A stretch of 64,000 bases of DNA. It comes from Piscinibacterium candidicorallinum (GTDB lineage Bacteria; Pseudomonadota; Gammaproteobacteria; Burkholderiales; Burkholderiaceae_C). The notes beneath the pieces are model-generated. The model was not told the origin of the DNA, did not search any database, and was given only the letters and a program-made list of their open reading frames with translations. The DNA is taken from the NCBI RefSeq assembly GCF_047549485.1, contig NZ_CP180191.1, forward strand, positions 2,294,001 to 2,358,000, given 5' to 3'. The translations under genes were made by a program, and so were the position numbers. Of this stretch, positions 37,017-46,542 are shown piece by piece; within the stretch, counting starts at the first letter, position 1; every line of letters starts with the position of its first letter.

Positions 37017-38591
37017 CTAGGCCCGCTCAGCACTGGCCGATTCGGCAACCGTCGGTGCCAACAAGCCCGCCTCACGCGCCGGGCCATGCATGAAGTCCAG
37101 CACCAATTGCGGCATGTACTCGATCAGCGGCGCGGCATCGATGCGCTCGCCGCTGCTGTTGACCAATTGCTCGGGATTCTGGCGGGCCCAATCCTGCAGG
37201 GCCTGAGTGACGGCGGCTCCCGGGCGCTGGCCGTCGGCCAGGCGCATGATCTGCGCCTGCAGGGCATCGGGGCGGAAGACCTCATGCGTCAGCGTCGTGA
37301 CCGTGTCGAGCCCGCACTCAAGCTGCAACCGGCAGCAGCGATCGATCTGCGGGGGATCAGCCGAGGCGTTGCCGCGAAGCGTCTGCGCTGCGCCGAGGAC
37401 GCGCACTGCACCATCAGCGATCAGCGCCTTCAGATAGGACTCTACCGCCCGCGCATCTTCGGTCTCGACCGCGGTACCGAGCAGCTTGTCCACCGTCACT
37501 GCGCCTGGCCAGGCGGCATTGAGGACATCGATCAGGCCGCGCTGCTCTGGCGTGGGTGCGGCTATTGCGTGGTTGGTCAGGCGGCACAGCAGCGCACCCG
37601 CCGGCGCCTTGGGGTTGGGATGCGGCATGAACTGACCGACCAGGCCCAGACCCGCAAGCCGATCGGCCAGTGCCGCCGGGCGGCCACGCTCAGGCTGGCG
37701 TTCGGCGTGGACCAGCAGCGCGCGGTGAAACTGTTCACCACGAAGGTAGTCGCGCATCTGCAGCACAGCGGCCGTGCCAGCCTCACCCTGCGCGGCCATC
37801 AGGGCGCGCGCTGGATCGGACAGGAGCAGGCCATCCACATCAGGTTGAGCGACATCACTGGCATAGCGCAGGCCGGCCGACTCCGCCCTGCGCATGAACT
37901 CCGCCAGGTGCAGGGGCCGGTTGTCGCTTTCATAGAACTCGTGCAGCACGTAGCTGGGGTGGGCCTTGAGCAACGCGGGCACCTCGCGCTTGAGCAGCTG
38001 GCCCATCGGAGTATCGGGCGGCGTCGCTGCCTGGAAGGTCTGCAGCAGCGTCATGGCGTGGGCCACCTTCTGCGCGCCACTCAGGTGAGACGGCGTGAAC
38101 TGAAGCAGAAAGTCGCGGATCACGCCGCGCCAGTGCCAGCCGGGCAGCGTGTTGAAACTGATGTAGGCCACGCCCTGCGCTGCGAGGTTCTCGCGGCTGA
38201 CACGCAGAATCGCTGCCTGCACGGGCGCGGGCACCCACGAGTACACGCCGTGGGTGATGATGTAGTCGAACTGCCCCCAGGCCGGCGTGATCTCTTCGAC
38301 GCTTGCGGCCACGAATCGCAAGTTGTCCAGCCCCATCTGACCCGCCAGTTGAACGGCCGTCTCGATCTGGCCGGGTGAGTAGTCCACGCCAACCAGTATC
38401 CAATCCGGATGCCGTGCCGCCAGTGGCACGAGGTTGCCACCGGTGGCACAGCCGATCTCCAGCACCCTCGCCCCACGCAGGGGCGGCGGCGCCCAACCGG
38501 CCCATGCCACCGCACCGGCCAGACGCTGTGGCTGCGTGAACTGGATGGCCCCTGTCGGGTAGGGCACTTCGTCGTAGCTTTCCTTGCTCAT
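37017..38591 (-). CDS. SAM-dependent methyltransferase with C-terminal regulatory domain
   Basis: A 524-residue protein. The N-terminal class I methyltransferase domain (about 1-190) has motif I VLEIGCATGGN, LVGVDYSPGQIETA and FDYIITHGVYSWVP. It is followed by a methyltransferase regulatory domain (about 215-300) and a winged-helix-like C-terminal part. The target is unknown. I chose the ATG at 38591 (MSKESYDEVPYP, a family-like start); a frame continues to 39185 but overlaps the carbonic anhydrase gene antisense. The DUF455 gene follows 10 bp later. Confidence 0.85.
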   Translation of the reverse strand: MSKESYDEVPYPTGAIQFTQPQRLAGAVAWAGWAPPPLRGARVLEIGCATGGNLVPLAARHPDWILVGVDYSPGQIETAVQLAGQMGLDNLRFVAASVEEITPAWGQFDYIITHGVYSWVPAPVQAAILRVSRENLAAQGVAYISFNTLPGWHWRGVIRDFLLQFTPSHLSGAQKVAHAMTLLQTFQAATPPDTPMGQLLKREVPALLKAHPSYVLHEFYESDNRPLHLAEFMRRAESAGLRYASDVAQPDVDGLLLSDPARALMAAQGEAGTAAVLQMRDYLRGEQFHRALLVHAERQPERGRPAALADRLAGLGLVGQFMPHPNPKAPAGALLCRLTNHAIAAPTPEQRGLIDVLNAAWPGAVTVDKLLGTAVETEDARAVESYLKALIADGAVRVLGAAQTLRGNASADPPQIDRCCRLQLECGLDTVTTLTHEVFRPDALQAQIMRLADGQRPGAAVTQALQDWARQNPEQLVNSSGERIDAAPLIEYMPQLVLDFMHGPAREAGLLAPTVAESASAERA

Positions 38592-38726
38592 GGGCGACCT
38601 GCATTCGGTGGGCGCGGGGCTCCCAAGATACGCCGGGCGACCCGAACACCCTTGCCTAAAATTGGCCATGACTGGCGAAGATCTGTGCGTGCGCAGCACC
38701 GCCGAACCCCACAAGAAAGCCTCCCC

Positions 38727-39263
38727 ATGCCCATTTATCAGTTCGAGGAGCACCGCCCGGAGATTGCGGACAGTGCCTTCGTGTTCGACAACGCCACCGT
38801 GATCGGCAAGGTTCGTCTCGCAGCGGAGTCCAGCGTCTGGTCCGGCGCGGTAATCCGCGGCGACAACGAACTCATCGAGATCGGCGTCGGCAGCAATGTC
38901 CAGGAAGGCGCCGTGCTGCACACGGACCCCGGCTTTCCGCTCACCGTGGGCGCAAACGTCACCATCGGGCACCAGGCCATGCTGCATGGCTGCACCGTGG
39001 GTGAAGGCAGCCTGATCGGCATTCAGGCGGTGGTGCTCAACGGCGCGAAGATAGGCCGCAACTGTCTGGTGGGGGCCGGTGCGCTCGTCACCGAAGGCAA
39101 GGAGTTCCCGGATGGCTCTCTGATCATCGGCAGCCCCGCCAAGGTCGTACGACCGCTCAGCGAGCTGGACATTGCCAAGATGCACGGCAATGCCGCCAAC
39201 TACGTCGCGCGCGCGCAGCGCTTCAAGACGGGGCTCACCCGGCTGGACGCTGGCGATGAGTGA
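38727..39263 (+). CDS. gamma-carbonic anhydrase family protein
   Basis: A 178-residue left-handed beta-helix protein (hexapeptide repeats such as AVIRGDNELIEIGVGSNVQ and SLIGIQAVVLNGAKIG). Three histidines (VLHTDPG, TIGHQAM, MLHGCTVG) match the zinc ligands of the gamma class. It belongs to the YrdA/PaaY branch, in which carbonic anhydrase activity is not always present. The ATG at 38727 is used. Its end overlaps the hslO start by 8 bp, suggesting coupled translation. Confidence 0.92.
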   Translation: MPIYQFEEHRPEIADSAFVFDNATVIGKVRLAAESSVWSGAVIRGDNELIEIGVGSNVQEGAVLHTDPGFPLTVGANVTIGHQAMLHGCTVGEGSLIGIQAVVLNGAKIGRNCLVGAGALVTEGKEFPDGSLIIGSPAKVVRPLSELDIAKMHGNAANYVARAQRFKTGLTRLDAGDE

Positions 39264-40161
39264 TCAGGTTCTGAAGTTTCTGATGGCCGATGGCGCAGTC
39301 CGCATCGAAGCCGTCTCGCTCACGAGTACCTGGCAAGAACTGAACCGGCACCGCAGCTTGCCGCCGGCCGTCAACGCGATGCTGGGCGAGCTGGTGGCCG
39401 CCAGTACGCTGCTGGCAGCCACGCTCAAGTTCAACGGCTCGCTCGTGCTGCAGATCCAGGGTGACGGCCCGGTGCGTCTGGCGGTGGTCGAGTGTGCCGC
39501 GGGCTTTGGTGTGCGGGCGGCGATCAAGCTGAGCCCGGAGGCGGCTGTGCCGGAGCACGCGAGTTTTCGCGATCTCGTGAACGCCAGCGGCCAGGGCCGC
39601 TTCGTGATCGTGCTGGACCCCAAAGACAAGCTGCCCGGTCAGCAGGCCTACACCGGCATCGTGCCGCTGGTGGGGAACACTCTCGCAGAAAGTCTGGACT
39701 ACTACTTCGCCAGCAGCGAACAGCTGCCTACGCTTGTGCATCTGGCCGCCAACGAAACCTGTGCCGCGGGCCTGCTCGTTCAGCGCATGCCCGCCGAAGG
39801 CGGCAAGGAAGTCACGGACATCGACGCCTGGGACCGCGCCCGCCATCTGGCCGCGACTATCAAGCGCGAGGAACTGCTCGGCCTGCCAGCGCAGGAAGTG
39901 GTGCGTCGCCTGTTCTGGGAGGAGCCACTGGCCGTGAAGGCCGAGCAGCCGGTGCGATTCTCATGCACCTGCTCACGCGAGAAGGTGGCGGGCGTGCTGC
40001 GCATGCTGGGCGCCGCGGAGATTGAGTCGATCCTCGCGGAGCAAGGCAAGGTCAGCGTGAACTGCGAGTACTGCGACACACGCTACGAGTTTGATGCTGT
40101 CGATGCCGCGCTTGCCGTACGCGGCAGCCCGGACGCCGAACCCGGCGGCGCAGTCCACTAA
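39256..40161 (+). CDS. hslO: redox-regulated chaperone Hsp33
   Basis: A 301-residue holdase active under oxidative stress. The C-terminal zinc switch CTC ... CEYC (two pairs of cysteines) is intact. The substrate-binding N-terminal domain is present. The start at 39256 (MSDQVLKFLM) is clear and overlaps the upstream stop by 8 bp. Confidence 0.95.
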   Translation: MSDQVLKFLMADGAVRIEAVSLTSTWQELNRHRSLPPAVNAMLGELVAASTLLAATLKFNGSLVLQIQGDGPVRLAVVECAAGFGVRAAIKLSPEAAVPEHASFRDLVNASGQGRFVIVLDPKDKLPGQQAYTGIVPLVGNTLAESLDYYFASSEQLPTLVHLAANETCAAGLLVQRMPAEGGKEVTDIDAWDRARHLAATIKREELLGLPAQEVVRRLFWEEPLAVKAEQPVRFSCTCSREKVAGVLRMLGAAEIESILAEQGKVSVNCEYCDTRYEFDAVDAALAVRGSPDAEPGGAVH

Positions 40162-40417
40162 CGCACACCGGCACGCACAAGCGACGGTCAGCACGAATCG
40201 GGCGCGCCGCTGGTCTGCGCATTGCTTGCTGCCCGTGCGCGAGCGTAAGTGGCCTGTAAAGGCTGCACGCAAGACTGTGGTGTTTGCGCTCGTAATCTGC
40301 CTTTATTCGCGTGATGGGCTTGCCGCGCGCCTGAGTACTGTTTCAAAATCGTCAACATCCCTCTGGAGGGGGCGTATGCGCACCGCCGAACATCGGGGTG
40401 GCAGGTCAGGGGAACGG

Positions 40418-41380
40418 ATGTCAGGTCTGTACGACTTCTTGGTCCGCATCAATCTCGTATCGGGCTTTCAGGGTAAGGCATTCCTGTTGGTGCTGGTCGT
40501 GTGTGCCGTCCCTGCAGCGCTCGTTTGGCTGGCGCTGGCCATCTGGCCCAGCATGTCCGCCTTGAGTTTGGGCGTGGTTGCCATCCTGGGCTCGGTCATC
40601 GCCATCGCCGTGGGCCTGTGGGCGGTGCACAGCATGCTCAAGCTGGTGCTCGCCACCGCCAACACCCTGCAGCGCTTCGTCACCTTCGGCGAACACATTC
40701 CCCTGCCCCGGCACTATCACGACGAAATCGGCCTGCTGGCGCGCGAGGTCGACAGCATCGTGGCCGACCTGAAGAAGCGCCGCGACCAGCTCCGGGCCGA
40801 CGGCAGCTTTGACGAACTCACCGAACTCCCCAACCGCCGCAGCGCCCTGCGCAAGCTTCAGAACGAACTGGCCGACCGGCGCGACCACCTGCCGGGCACG
40901 GCGCTTGTCGTGGCCATCATCGACATGGACAACTTCAAGCGCATCAACATCGCGCACGGCCACAACTTTGGCGACCGCGTGATCAAACATGCTGCCGTGG
41001 CCCTGAGCGAGCGTCTGCGCGAGGGCGATTTTCTCGCCCGCTTCGAGGGCGAGCAGTTCATTGCGATCGCCCGCATGATCCCGGACCGCGCCCAGGCGGT
41101 CGTCGAGCGCGTCAGCCGGCCGATCCCGTTCTCCGAGCTGCCCGCGCCGATCACGGTGTCTGCCGGATTCAGGATCTGCGCGCAGGATGACCCGCTGGAA
41201 CAGGTGCTGCGCCGCTGTGAGGAAATGCTGGCCCGTGCGAAGGCAGGCGGGAAGAACCGAGTGATGGGTGACGCCGTCGATCAGCGCGCGTCACTGCAGT
41301 TCAGCCTGACGGCCCCGGCCTTGCCGGCTGCCAACCAGGGCACACCGGCGAAGACCGCCGGCACAGGCGCGGGCTCATAG
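40418..41380 (+). CDS. membrane protein with a degenerate GGDEF domain
   Basis: A 320-residue protein with two transmembrane helices (about 20-48 and 54-78), a HAMP-like linker (ANTLQRFVTFGEHIPLPRHYHDEIGLLAREV) and a diguanylate-cyclase-like domain (about 130-290; FDELTELPNRRSALRKL, IIDMDNFKRIN). The active-site loop reads EGEQF where GG(D/E)EF is required: the first Gly and the catalytic Glu are lost, so cyclase activity is unlikely. It could bind c-di-GMP or GTP, or act as a scaffold. Start 40418 has AGGGGAA upstream; an ATG at 40376 is an alternative. Confidence 0.78.
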   Translation: MSGLYDFLVRINLVSGFQGKAFLLVLVVCAVPAALVWLALAIWPSMSALSLGVVAILGSVIAIAVGLWAVHSMLKLVLATANTLQRFVTFGEHIPLPRHYHDEIGLLAREVDSIVADLKKRRDQLRADGSFDELTELPNRRSALRKLQNELADRRDHLPGTALVVAIIDMDNFKRINIAHGHNFGDRVIKHAAVALSERLREGDFLARFEGEQFIAIARMIPDRAQAVVERVSRPIPFSELPAPITVSAGFRICAQDDPLEQVLRRCEEMLARAKAGGKNRVMGDAVDQRASLQFSLTAPALPAANQGTPAKTAGTGAGS

Positions 41381-41431
41381 CCACCCTTCAGCGCGCGCGT
41401 CGGCGCTGCATCGACCGCTCGGCGTCCGCAC

Positions 41432-41453
41432 CCACAACCCCTTGATGTTGTGG
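41432..41453. terminator. small hairpin between the GGDEF gene and ftsB
   Basis: CCACAAC (41432-41438) and GTTGTGG (41447-41453) form a 7-bp stem around an 8-base loop in the gap where the two genes converge. No T-run follows, so it is a weak terminator candidate. Confidence 0.3.
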
Positions 41454-41494
41454 CCATAGCTGGCCGAGCGACGCGCGCGCGGCACTGCAAGGCG

Positions 41495-41881
41495 TCAGCG
41501 TGCAGGTGTAGCCGTTGCCGGACTTCCGCTGACACTCGCAGGCGCAGCCGGTGCCTTGTCTGTCGGCGCAGGCGAAGGTTTCACGGCCGGAATTGGGGTG
41601 GCGCCTTCAAGGATCTGCACGTACACCTCGCCCTGGCGAACCATGCCCAGCTCCTGCCGGGCCCGTTCCTCGATGGCGCCGGTGCCGGTCTGCAGGTCGC
41701 GCACATCCGCCTCGATGGCTGCATTGCGCAGCCGCCGCTCGGCATTGGCGTCCTCGCGCTTGGCGAGTTCGCCCTCGCGCTCCCAGACCTTGAACCAGCC
41801 GCCCTTGCCGAACCACACCGGCCACTGCAGCAGCACGACGGCCATCAGCAGTGCGAGGGTGATGATTCGGCTGCGGTTCAT
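41495..41881 (-). CDS. ftsB: cell division protein FtsB
   Basis: A bitopic membrane protein of the divisome FtsQBL subcomplex. The 128-residue product has a transmembrane helix at about 5-22 (IITLALLMAVVLLQWPVWF), a coiled coil (EREGELAKREDANAERRLRNAAIEADV, split here only by reading) and a Pro/Ala-rich tail of about 35 residues that most relatives lack. It follows eno with 23 bp between them, an arrangement common in betaproteobacteria. Confidence 0.88.
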   Translation of the reverse strand: MNRSRIITLALLMAVVLLQWPVWFGKGGWFKVWEREGELAKREDANAERRLRNAAIEADVRDLQTGTGAIEERARQELGMVRQGEVYVQILEGATPIPAVKPSPAPTDKAPAAPASVSGSPATATPAR

Positions 41882-41904
41882 TCAGTTCAGGCGGAGGCGG
41901 ACGT

Positions 41905-43191
41905 TCAGCGCAGGTTGTAGAACGCGTCGCGGCCGGGATACAGCGCCACGTCGCCCAGGTCTTCCTCGATGCGCAGCAGCTGGTTGTACTTGGCCATGCG
42001 GTCCGAGCGGGACATGGAGCCGGTCTTGATCTGGCCCGCGTTGGTGCCCACAGCGATGTCCGCGATCGTGCTGTCCTCGGTTTCGCCGGAGCGGTGGCTG
42101 ATGACCGCCGTGTATCCGGCGCGCTTGGCCATCTCGATGGCGGCGAAGGTCTCGGTCAGGGTGCCGATCTGGTTGATCTTGATGAGGATCGAGTTCGCGA
42201 TGCCGCGCTCGATACCCTGCTTCAGAATCTTGGTGTTGGTGACGAAGAGGTCATCACCGACCAACTGGACCTTCTTGCCCAGCAACGCAGTGAGCTGGGC
42301 CCAACCGTCCCAGTCGCCTTCGTGCATGCCGTCCTCGATGCTGATGATCGGGTACTTGTCCACCCAGGTGGCCAGCAGGTGGGCAAAGTCCTGGGAGGAC
42401 AGCTTCAGGCCGCCCTCGCCTTCGAGCACGTACTTGCCGTCGTGATAGAACTCGCTGGCCGCGCAGTCCAGGCCCAGCGCGATCTGCGTACCCGGCTCGT
42501 AGCCGGCCTTCTCGATGGCCTGCATGATCAACTTGATGGCTGCTTCGTGGTTGGCCACGTTCGGCGCGAAACCGCCCTCGTCGCCCACCGCGGTGCTCAT
42601 GCCGGCGTCGCCAATCAGCTTCTTGAGCGCGTGGAACACCTCGGCGCCCATGCGTAGGCTCTCGCGGAAGTTCCTGGCGCCGACGGGCAGGATCATGAAT
42701 TCCTGCAGATCGAGCGTGTTGTTGGCATGCGCGCCGCCGTTGATGACGTTCATCATAGGCACGGGCATGTGGTGTGCCGCCGTGCCACCGAAGTAGCGGT
42801 ACAGGGGCTGGCCGGCGTCGTCGGCCGCCGCACGCGCAGCGGCCATGCTCACAGCCAGCATGGCATTGGCGCCCAGGCGGCTCTTGTTCTCGGTGCCGTC
42901 CAGATCGATCAGGGTCTTGTCGATGTAGGCCTGCTCGCTGGCGTCCAGGCCCATGATGGCCTCGGCGATCTCCGTGTTGATGTGCTCGACGGCCTTGAGC
43001 ACGCCCTTGCCCAGGTAGCGGCTCTTGTCGCCGTCGCGCAGCTCAATGGCTTCGCGGCTGCCGGTGGAGGCGCCGGAGGGCACCGCAGCGCGGCCCATCA
43101 CGCCGCTTTCCAGCAGCACGTCACACTCGACGGTGGGGTTGCCGCGGCTGTCCAGAATCTCGCGGCCGATCACATCAACGATGGCGGTCAT
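41905..43191 (-). CDS. eno: enolase
   Basis: Converts 2-phosphoglycerate to phosphoenolpyruvate. The 428-residue product is full length, starting with TAIVDVIGREILDSRGNPTVE and carrying GDEGGFAPNV, the metal ligands in LDCAASEFY, SIEDG and GDDLFVTN, and the signature ISHRSGETEDSTIAD. ftsB follows 23 bp downstream. Confidence 0.98.
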   Translation of the reverse strand: MTAIVDVIGREILDSRGNPTVECDVLLESGVMGRAAVPSGASTGSREAIELRDGDKSRYLGKGVLKAVEHINTEIAEAIMGLDASEQAYIDKTLIDLDGTENKSRLGANAMLAVSMAAARAAADDAGQPLYRYFGGTAAHHMPVPMMNVINGGAHANNTLDLQEFMILPVGARNFRESLRMGAEVFHALKKLIGDAGMSTAVGDEGGFAPNVANHEAAIKLIMQAIEKAGYEPGTQIALGLDCAASEFYHDGKYVLEGEGGLKLSSQDFAHLLATWVDKYPIISIEDGMHEGDWDGWAQLTALLGKKVQLVGDDLFVTNTKILKQGIERGIANSILIKINQIGTLTETFAAIEMAKRAGYTAVISHRSGETEDSTIADIAVGTNAGQIKTGSMSRSDRMAKYNQLLRIEEDLGDVALYPGRDAFYNLR

Positions 43192-43260
43192 GTTCTTGAG
43201 GTGTCCGATCTAAGGTTTGAAATGCTTGTCGAAACGGCCCTGGGGCCGGGTTCAGGAGGG

Positions 43261-43317
43261 CTTTCCGCTTGTCTGGTGCGGATCTTGAGCCATTTTGGTC
43301 TGGAAACCCGCATGGAT
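43261..43317 (+). repeat. REP-like hairpin repeat, copy F
   Basis: Head CTTTCCGCTTGTCTGG, then TGCGGATCTTGAGCC, a short loop TTT and GGTCTGGAAACCCGCA with tail TGGA. Outer arms TGCGG and CCGCA pair. It lies in the gap between DUF1330 and eno, inside a run of same-strand genes. Confidence 0.75.
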
Positions 43318-43392
43318 GCTGGATTCAGCCTCGCGCATGCTGGGTATTCCTCGGGCGGCACCCGCCCGACGCCGGGATGTAGCAGCGCCAGG

Positions 43393-43683
43393 TCAGACGC
43401 CCTCCACAATCATCATGTTCATGATCGCGGCGCCTTCCCGTGCATTGCGGGCCCGGCGGTACTGCGGTGAGTCGTAGAAGGCCTGTGCAGCTGCGGTGCT
43501 CGGGAACTCCAGCAGCACCATGCGCCCCGGTTCGCGGCCTTCAAGGCGCTGGGTGGCGCCGCCGCGGATCAGCGGCTTGGCGCCATGCGCCTGCATGGCC
43601 AGCGTGGACCACTTGCGGTACTCGGCGTACTGCTCCGGGTTGGTCACCTGCACATCAGCCAGGATGTAGCCCTTCTTGCTCAT
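43393..43683 (-). CDS. DUF1330 domain protein
   Basis: A 96-residue protein with a ferredoxin-like alpha/beta fold pattern (GYILADVQVTNPEQYAEYRK through VLLEFPSTAAAQAFYDSPQY). The DUF1330 family includes small enzymes or subunits of unknown role. It starts (ATG at 43683) 13 bp after the kdsA stop. The longer frame to 43965 overlaps kdsA and is not used. Confidence 0.88.
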   Translation of the reverse strand: MSKKGYILADVQVTNPEQYAEYRKWSTLAMQAHGAKPLIRGGATQRLEGREPGRMVLLEFPSTAAAQAFYDSPQYRRARNAREGAAIMNMMIVEGV

Positions 43684-43696
43684 GAGGCGCCTCGGC

Positions 43697-44554
43697 TCAG
43701 GCTGCGAAGTCGGTTTCGAGGAAACCGTTCTTCTTGGTGATGCGGTCCAGCTCGACCAGGGTGGAGAGCAGCGCCTCCATCTTGTTGAGTGGCACGGCGT
43801 TCGGGCCGTCGGACTTGGCGTTTGCCGGGTCCGGGTGCGTCTCCATGAACAGGCCAGCGACACCCACCGCCACTGCCGCACGCGCCAGCACAGGCACCAT
43901 CTCGCGCATGCCACCGGAGCTAGTCCCCTGGCCGCCGGGCAGCTGCACCGAATGCGTGGCATCAAACACCACCGGGCAGCCAGTTTCGCGCATGATGGCT
44001 AGGCTGCGCATGTCGCTCACCAGGTTGTTGTAGCCAAAGCTGGCACCGCGCTCGCAGACCATGAAGTTGTCTTCGGGCACACCGGCTTCGCGGGCAGCTT
44101 CGCGGGCCTTGTCGACCACGTTCTTCATGTCGTGCGGCGCCAGGAACTGGCCCTTCTTGATGTTCACCGGCTTGCCGCTCTGGGCGCAGGCGCGAATGAA
44201 GTCGGTCTGGCGCACGAGGAAGGCCGGTGTCTGGATCACGTCCACCACTGCGGCCACATCCTTGATCTCGGCTTCGGTGTGCACATCGGTCACGATGGGC
44301 ACACCGAACTTGGCACGGGTGTCGGCCAGAATCTCCAGCCCCTTGTCCATGCCCAGGCCACGAAAGCTTTTGCCGCTGGACCGGTTGGCCTTGTCGTAGC
44401 TGCTCTTGTAGATGAAGGGAATGCCAAGCTTGCTGGTGATTTCCTTCAGACGGCCGGCGGTCTCATGCGCCAGGTCTCGGGACTCGACCACGCAGGGGCC
44501 GCTGAACAGGAAGAAGGGCTTGTCCAGCCCGACATCAAAGTTGCACAGCTTCAT
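43697..44554 (-). CDS. kdsA: 3-deoxy-8-phosphooctulonate synthase
   Basis: Makes Kdo-8-phosphate from phosphoenolpyruvate and arabinose 5-phosphate for lipopolysaccharide. The 285-residue product has FLFSGPCVVESRDLA, YKSSYDKANRSS, FLVRQTDFI, ERGASFGYNNLV and VFDATHSVQLPGG, all family marks. It lies downstream of pyrG on the same strand (gap 72 bp). Confidence 0.97.
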   Translation of the reverse strand: MKLCNFDVGLDKPFFLFSGPCVVESRDLAHETAGRLKEITSKLGIPFIYKSSYDKANRSSGKSFRGLGMDKGLEILADTRAKFGVPIVTDVHTEAEIKDVAAVVDVIQTPAFLVRQTDFIRACAQSGKPVNIKKGQFLAPHDMKNVVDKAREAAREAGVPEDNFMVCERGASFGYNNLVSDMRSLAIMRETGCPVVFDATHSVQLPGGQGTSSGGMREMVPVLARAAVAVGVAGLFMETHPDPANAKSDGPNAVPLNKMEALLSTLVELDRITKKNGFLETDFAA

Positions 44555-44626
44555 TCGAAACCTTTGCTAGTTCTGCGCTGCCTGCCTCAAGCAGGCAACT
44601 GCGCCCAATCTGCCTCAAACGCAGGG

Positions 44627-46309
44627 CTACTCAGCCGCCACGGCCACCTCACCGCCGGCGCTGGCCAACTGCTGCTGGTGCGCAAGCGCCGCCTTCACGT
44701 AGGCAATGAACAGCGGATGCCCGTCGCGTGGGGTACTGGTGAATTCCGGGTGGAACTGCACGCCCACGAACCAGGGGTGCATGCTCTTGGGATACTCCAT
44801 CATCTCGGGCAGGTCTTCGGTGGGGGTCCGTGCGGAAATCACGTAGCCCTTCTCCTCGAGCTTGCCGGCCAGCGTGTTGTTCACCTCGTAGCGGTGACGG
44901 TGGCGCTCATTGACGTGGTCGCCATAGATCTGCTGGGCCAGCGTGCCAGGCTTGACCGGGCACTTCTGCGAACCCAGGCGCATCGTGCCGCCCAGATCGC
45001 TGTCGGCGGTGCGCACTTCCTTCTTGCCGCTGCGGTCCACCCACTCGTCGATCAGCGCGACGATGGGATACGGCGTGGCAGTGTCGAACTCGGTGCTGTT
45101 GGCACCCTCCATGCCGCACACGTGGCGTGCGAACTCGATAGTGGCCAGCTGCATGCCCAGGCAGATGCCGAGGTAGGGAATCTTGTGCTCGCGGGCGTAC
45201 TGGATGGCCTTGATCTTGCCTTCCGTGCCGCGCTTGCCAAAGCCGCCGGGCACAAGGATCGCGTCCAGGTGCTTCAGGCCCGCCGTGCCGCCGGCCTCGA
45301 TCTCCTCGGAGTCCAGGTACTCGATCTTCACGCGCGTCTGCGTGTGGATGCCGGCGTGGATCAGCGCTTCGGTCAGGCTCTTGTAGCTCTCGGTGAGGTC
45401 CACATACTTGCCGACCATGCCGATCTTGATCTCGTGCTGGGGGTGCTCCAGCGTGTAGACCAGCTTGTTCCATACGGAGAGGTCCGCGGGCTTGGCCTGC
45501 AGATTGAGCTTTGCAAGGATCTGGTCATCCACATGCTGGGCGTGCAGCATGGCCGGCACCTTGTAGATACTGTCCGCGTCCCAGACCGAGATCACCCCAT
45601 CAAGCGGCACGTTGGAGAACAGCGAGATCTTGGCGCGCTCGTCGTCCGGAATCGGCCGGTCGGCGCGGCAGAGCAGCACGTCGGCCTGCATGCCGATCTC
45701 GCGCAGCTTCTGCACGCTGTGCTGCGTGGGCTTGGTCTTGAGCTCGCCGGCGCTGGCCACGTAGGGCACGAGCGTCAGGTGGACGAAGCAGGCGCCGTCG
45801 CGGCCGCGCTTCAGCGCCATCTGGCGAGCGGCTTCCAGGAAGGGCAGCGATTCGATATCGCCCACCGTGCCACCGATCTCGACGATCGCCACGTCGGTTG
45901 CATCGCCCCAGTGGGCCTGCGCACCGCGCTCGACGAATGCCTGGATCTCGTTGGTGATGTGCGGAATCACCTGCACGGTCTTGCCGAGATACTCGCCGCG
46001 CCGCTCCTTGCGGATGACGGATTCGTAGATCTGGCCGGTCGTGAAGTTGTTGACCTTGCGCATCTTGGCGGAGATGAACCGCTCGTAATGGCCCAGGTCG
46101 AGGTCGGTTTCGGCCCCGTCCTCGGTCACAAAGACTTCACCGTGCTGGAACGGTGACATCGTGCCGGGGTCGACGTTGATGTAGGGGTCGAGCTTGAGGA
46201 GGGTGACTTTGAGGCCGCGGCTTTCGAGAAGCGCAGCAATTGAGGCTGCGGCGATGCCCTTGCCTAGGCTGGACACCACGCCACCGGTAACGAAGACGAA
46301 TTTGGTCAT
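44627..46309 (-). CDS. pyrG: CTP synthase
   Basis: Converts UTP to CTP using glutamine. The 560-residue product has the synthase domain (FVTGGVVSSLGKGI at the start, LDPYINVDPGTMSP) and a glutaminase domain (about 300-545) with the nucleophile loop YLGICLGMQLA and VGVQFHPEFTS. It is the first gene of a long reverse-strand run pyrG-kdsA-DUF1330-eno-ftsB. Confidence 0.98.
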   Translation of the reverse strand: MTKFVFVTGGVVSSLGKGIAAASIAALLESRGLKVTLLKLDPYINVDPGTMSPFQHGEVFVTEDGAETDLDLGHYERFISAKMRKVNNFTTGQIYESVIRKERRGEYLGKTVQVIPHITNEIQAFVERGAQAHWGDATDVAIVEIGGTVGDIESLPFLEAARQMALKRGRDGACFVHLTLVPYVASAGELKTKPTQHSVQKLREIGMQADVLLCRADRPIPDDERAKISLFSNVPLDGVISVWDADSIYKVPAMLHAQHVDDQILAKLNLQAKPADLSVWNKLVYTLEHPQHEIKIGMVGKYVDLTESYKSLTEALIHAGIHTQTRVKIEYLDSEEIEAGGTAGLKHLDAILVPGGFGKRGTEGKIKAIQYAREHKIPYLGICLGMQLATIEFARHVCGMEGANSTEFDTATPYPIVALIDEWVDRSGKKEVRTADSDLGGTMRLGSQKCPVKPGTLAQQIYGDHVNERHRHRYEVNNTLAGKLEEKGYVISARTPTEDLPEMMEYPKSMHPWFVGVQFHPEFTSTPRDGHPLFIAYVKAALAHQQQLASAGGEVAVAAE

Positions 46310-46542
46310 ATGAGTCGCCGGGAAATTCAGATTATAGGCGCGTCAACTTCGCCCAAGCCCTGTCCTCGCGCCGGGCGTACAGGCGCGAGCCGCCGTAACG
46401 AACTGTAAGCGTCGTTGTCGAAGCCGAAAATGTGTTGCGATGACCTCAACTGACGCGAATGCGGGGCGGATGGATTGCTAGTGTTCGGTCTGGACTGAAT
46501 TTGCCTGGCGCGCTCTGCACGGGCCCGGATGGACACCCCAGC

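Noticed and set aside
44132..46156. Long open frame (674 codons) antisense to pyrG
   Set aside because: It is the mirror of a well-conserved gene in high-GC DNA, where stop codons are rare on the other strand. The predicted protein is His/Gln/Arg/Gly-rich with no domain.
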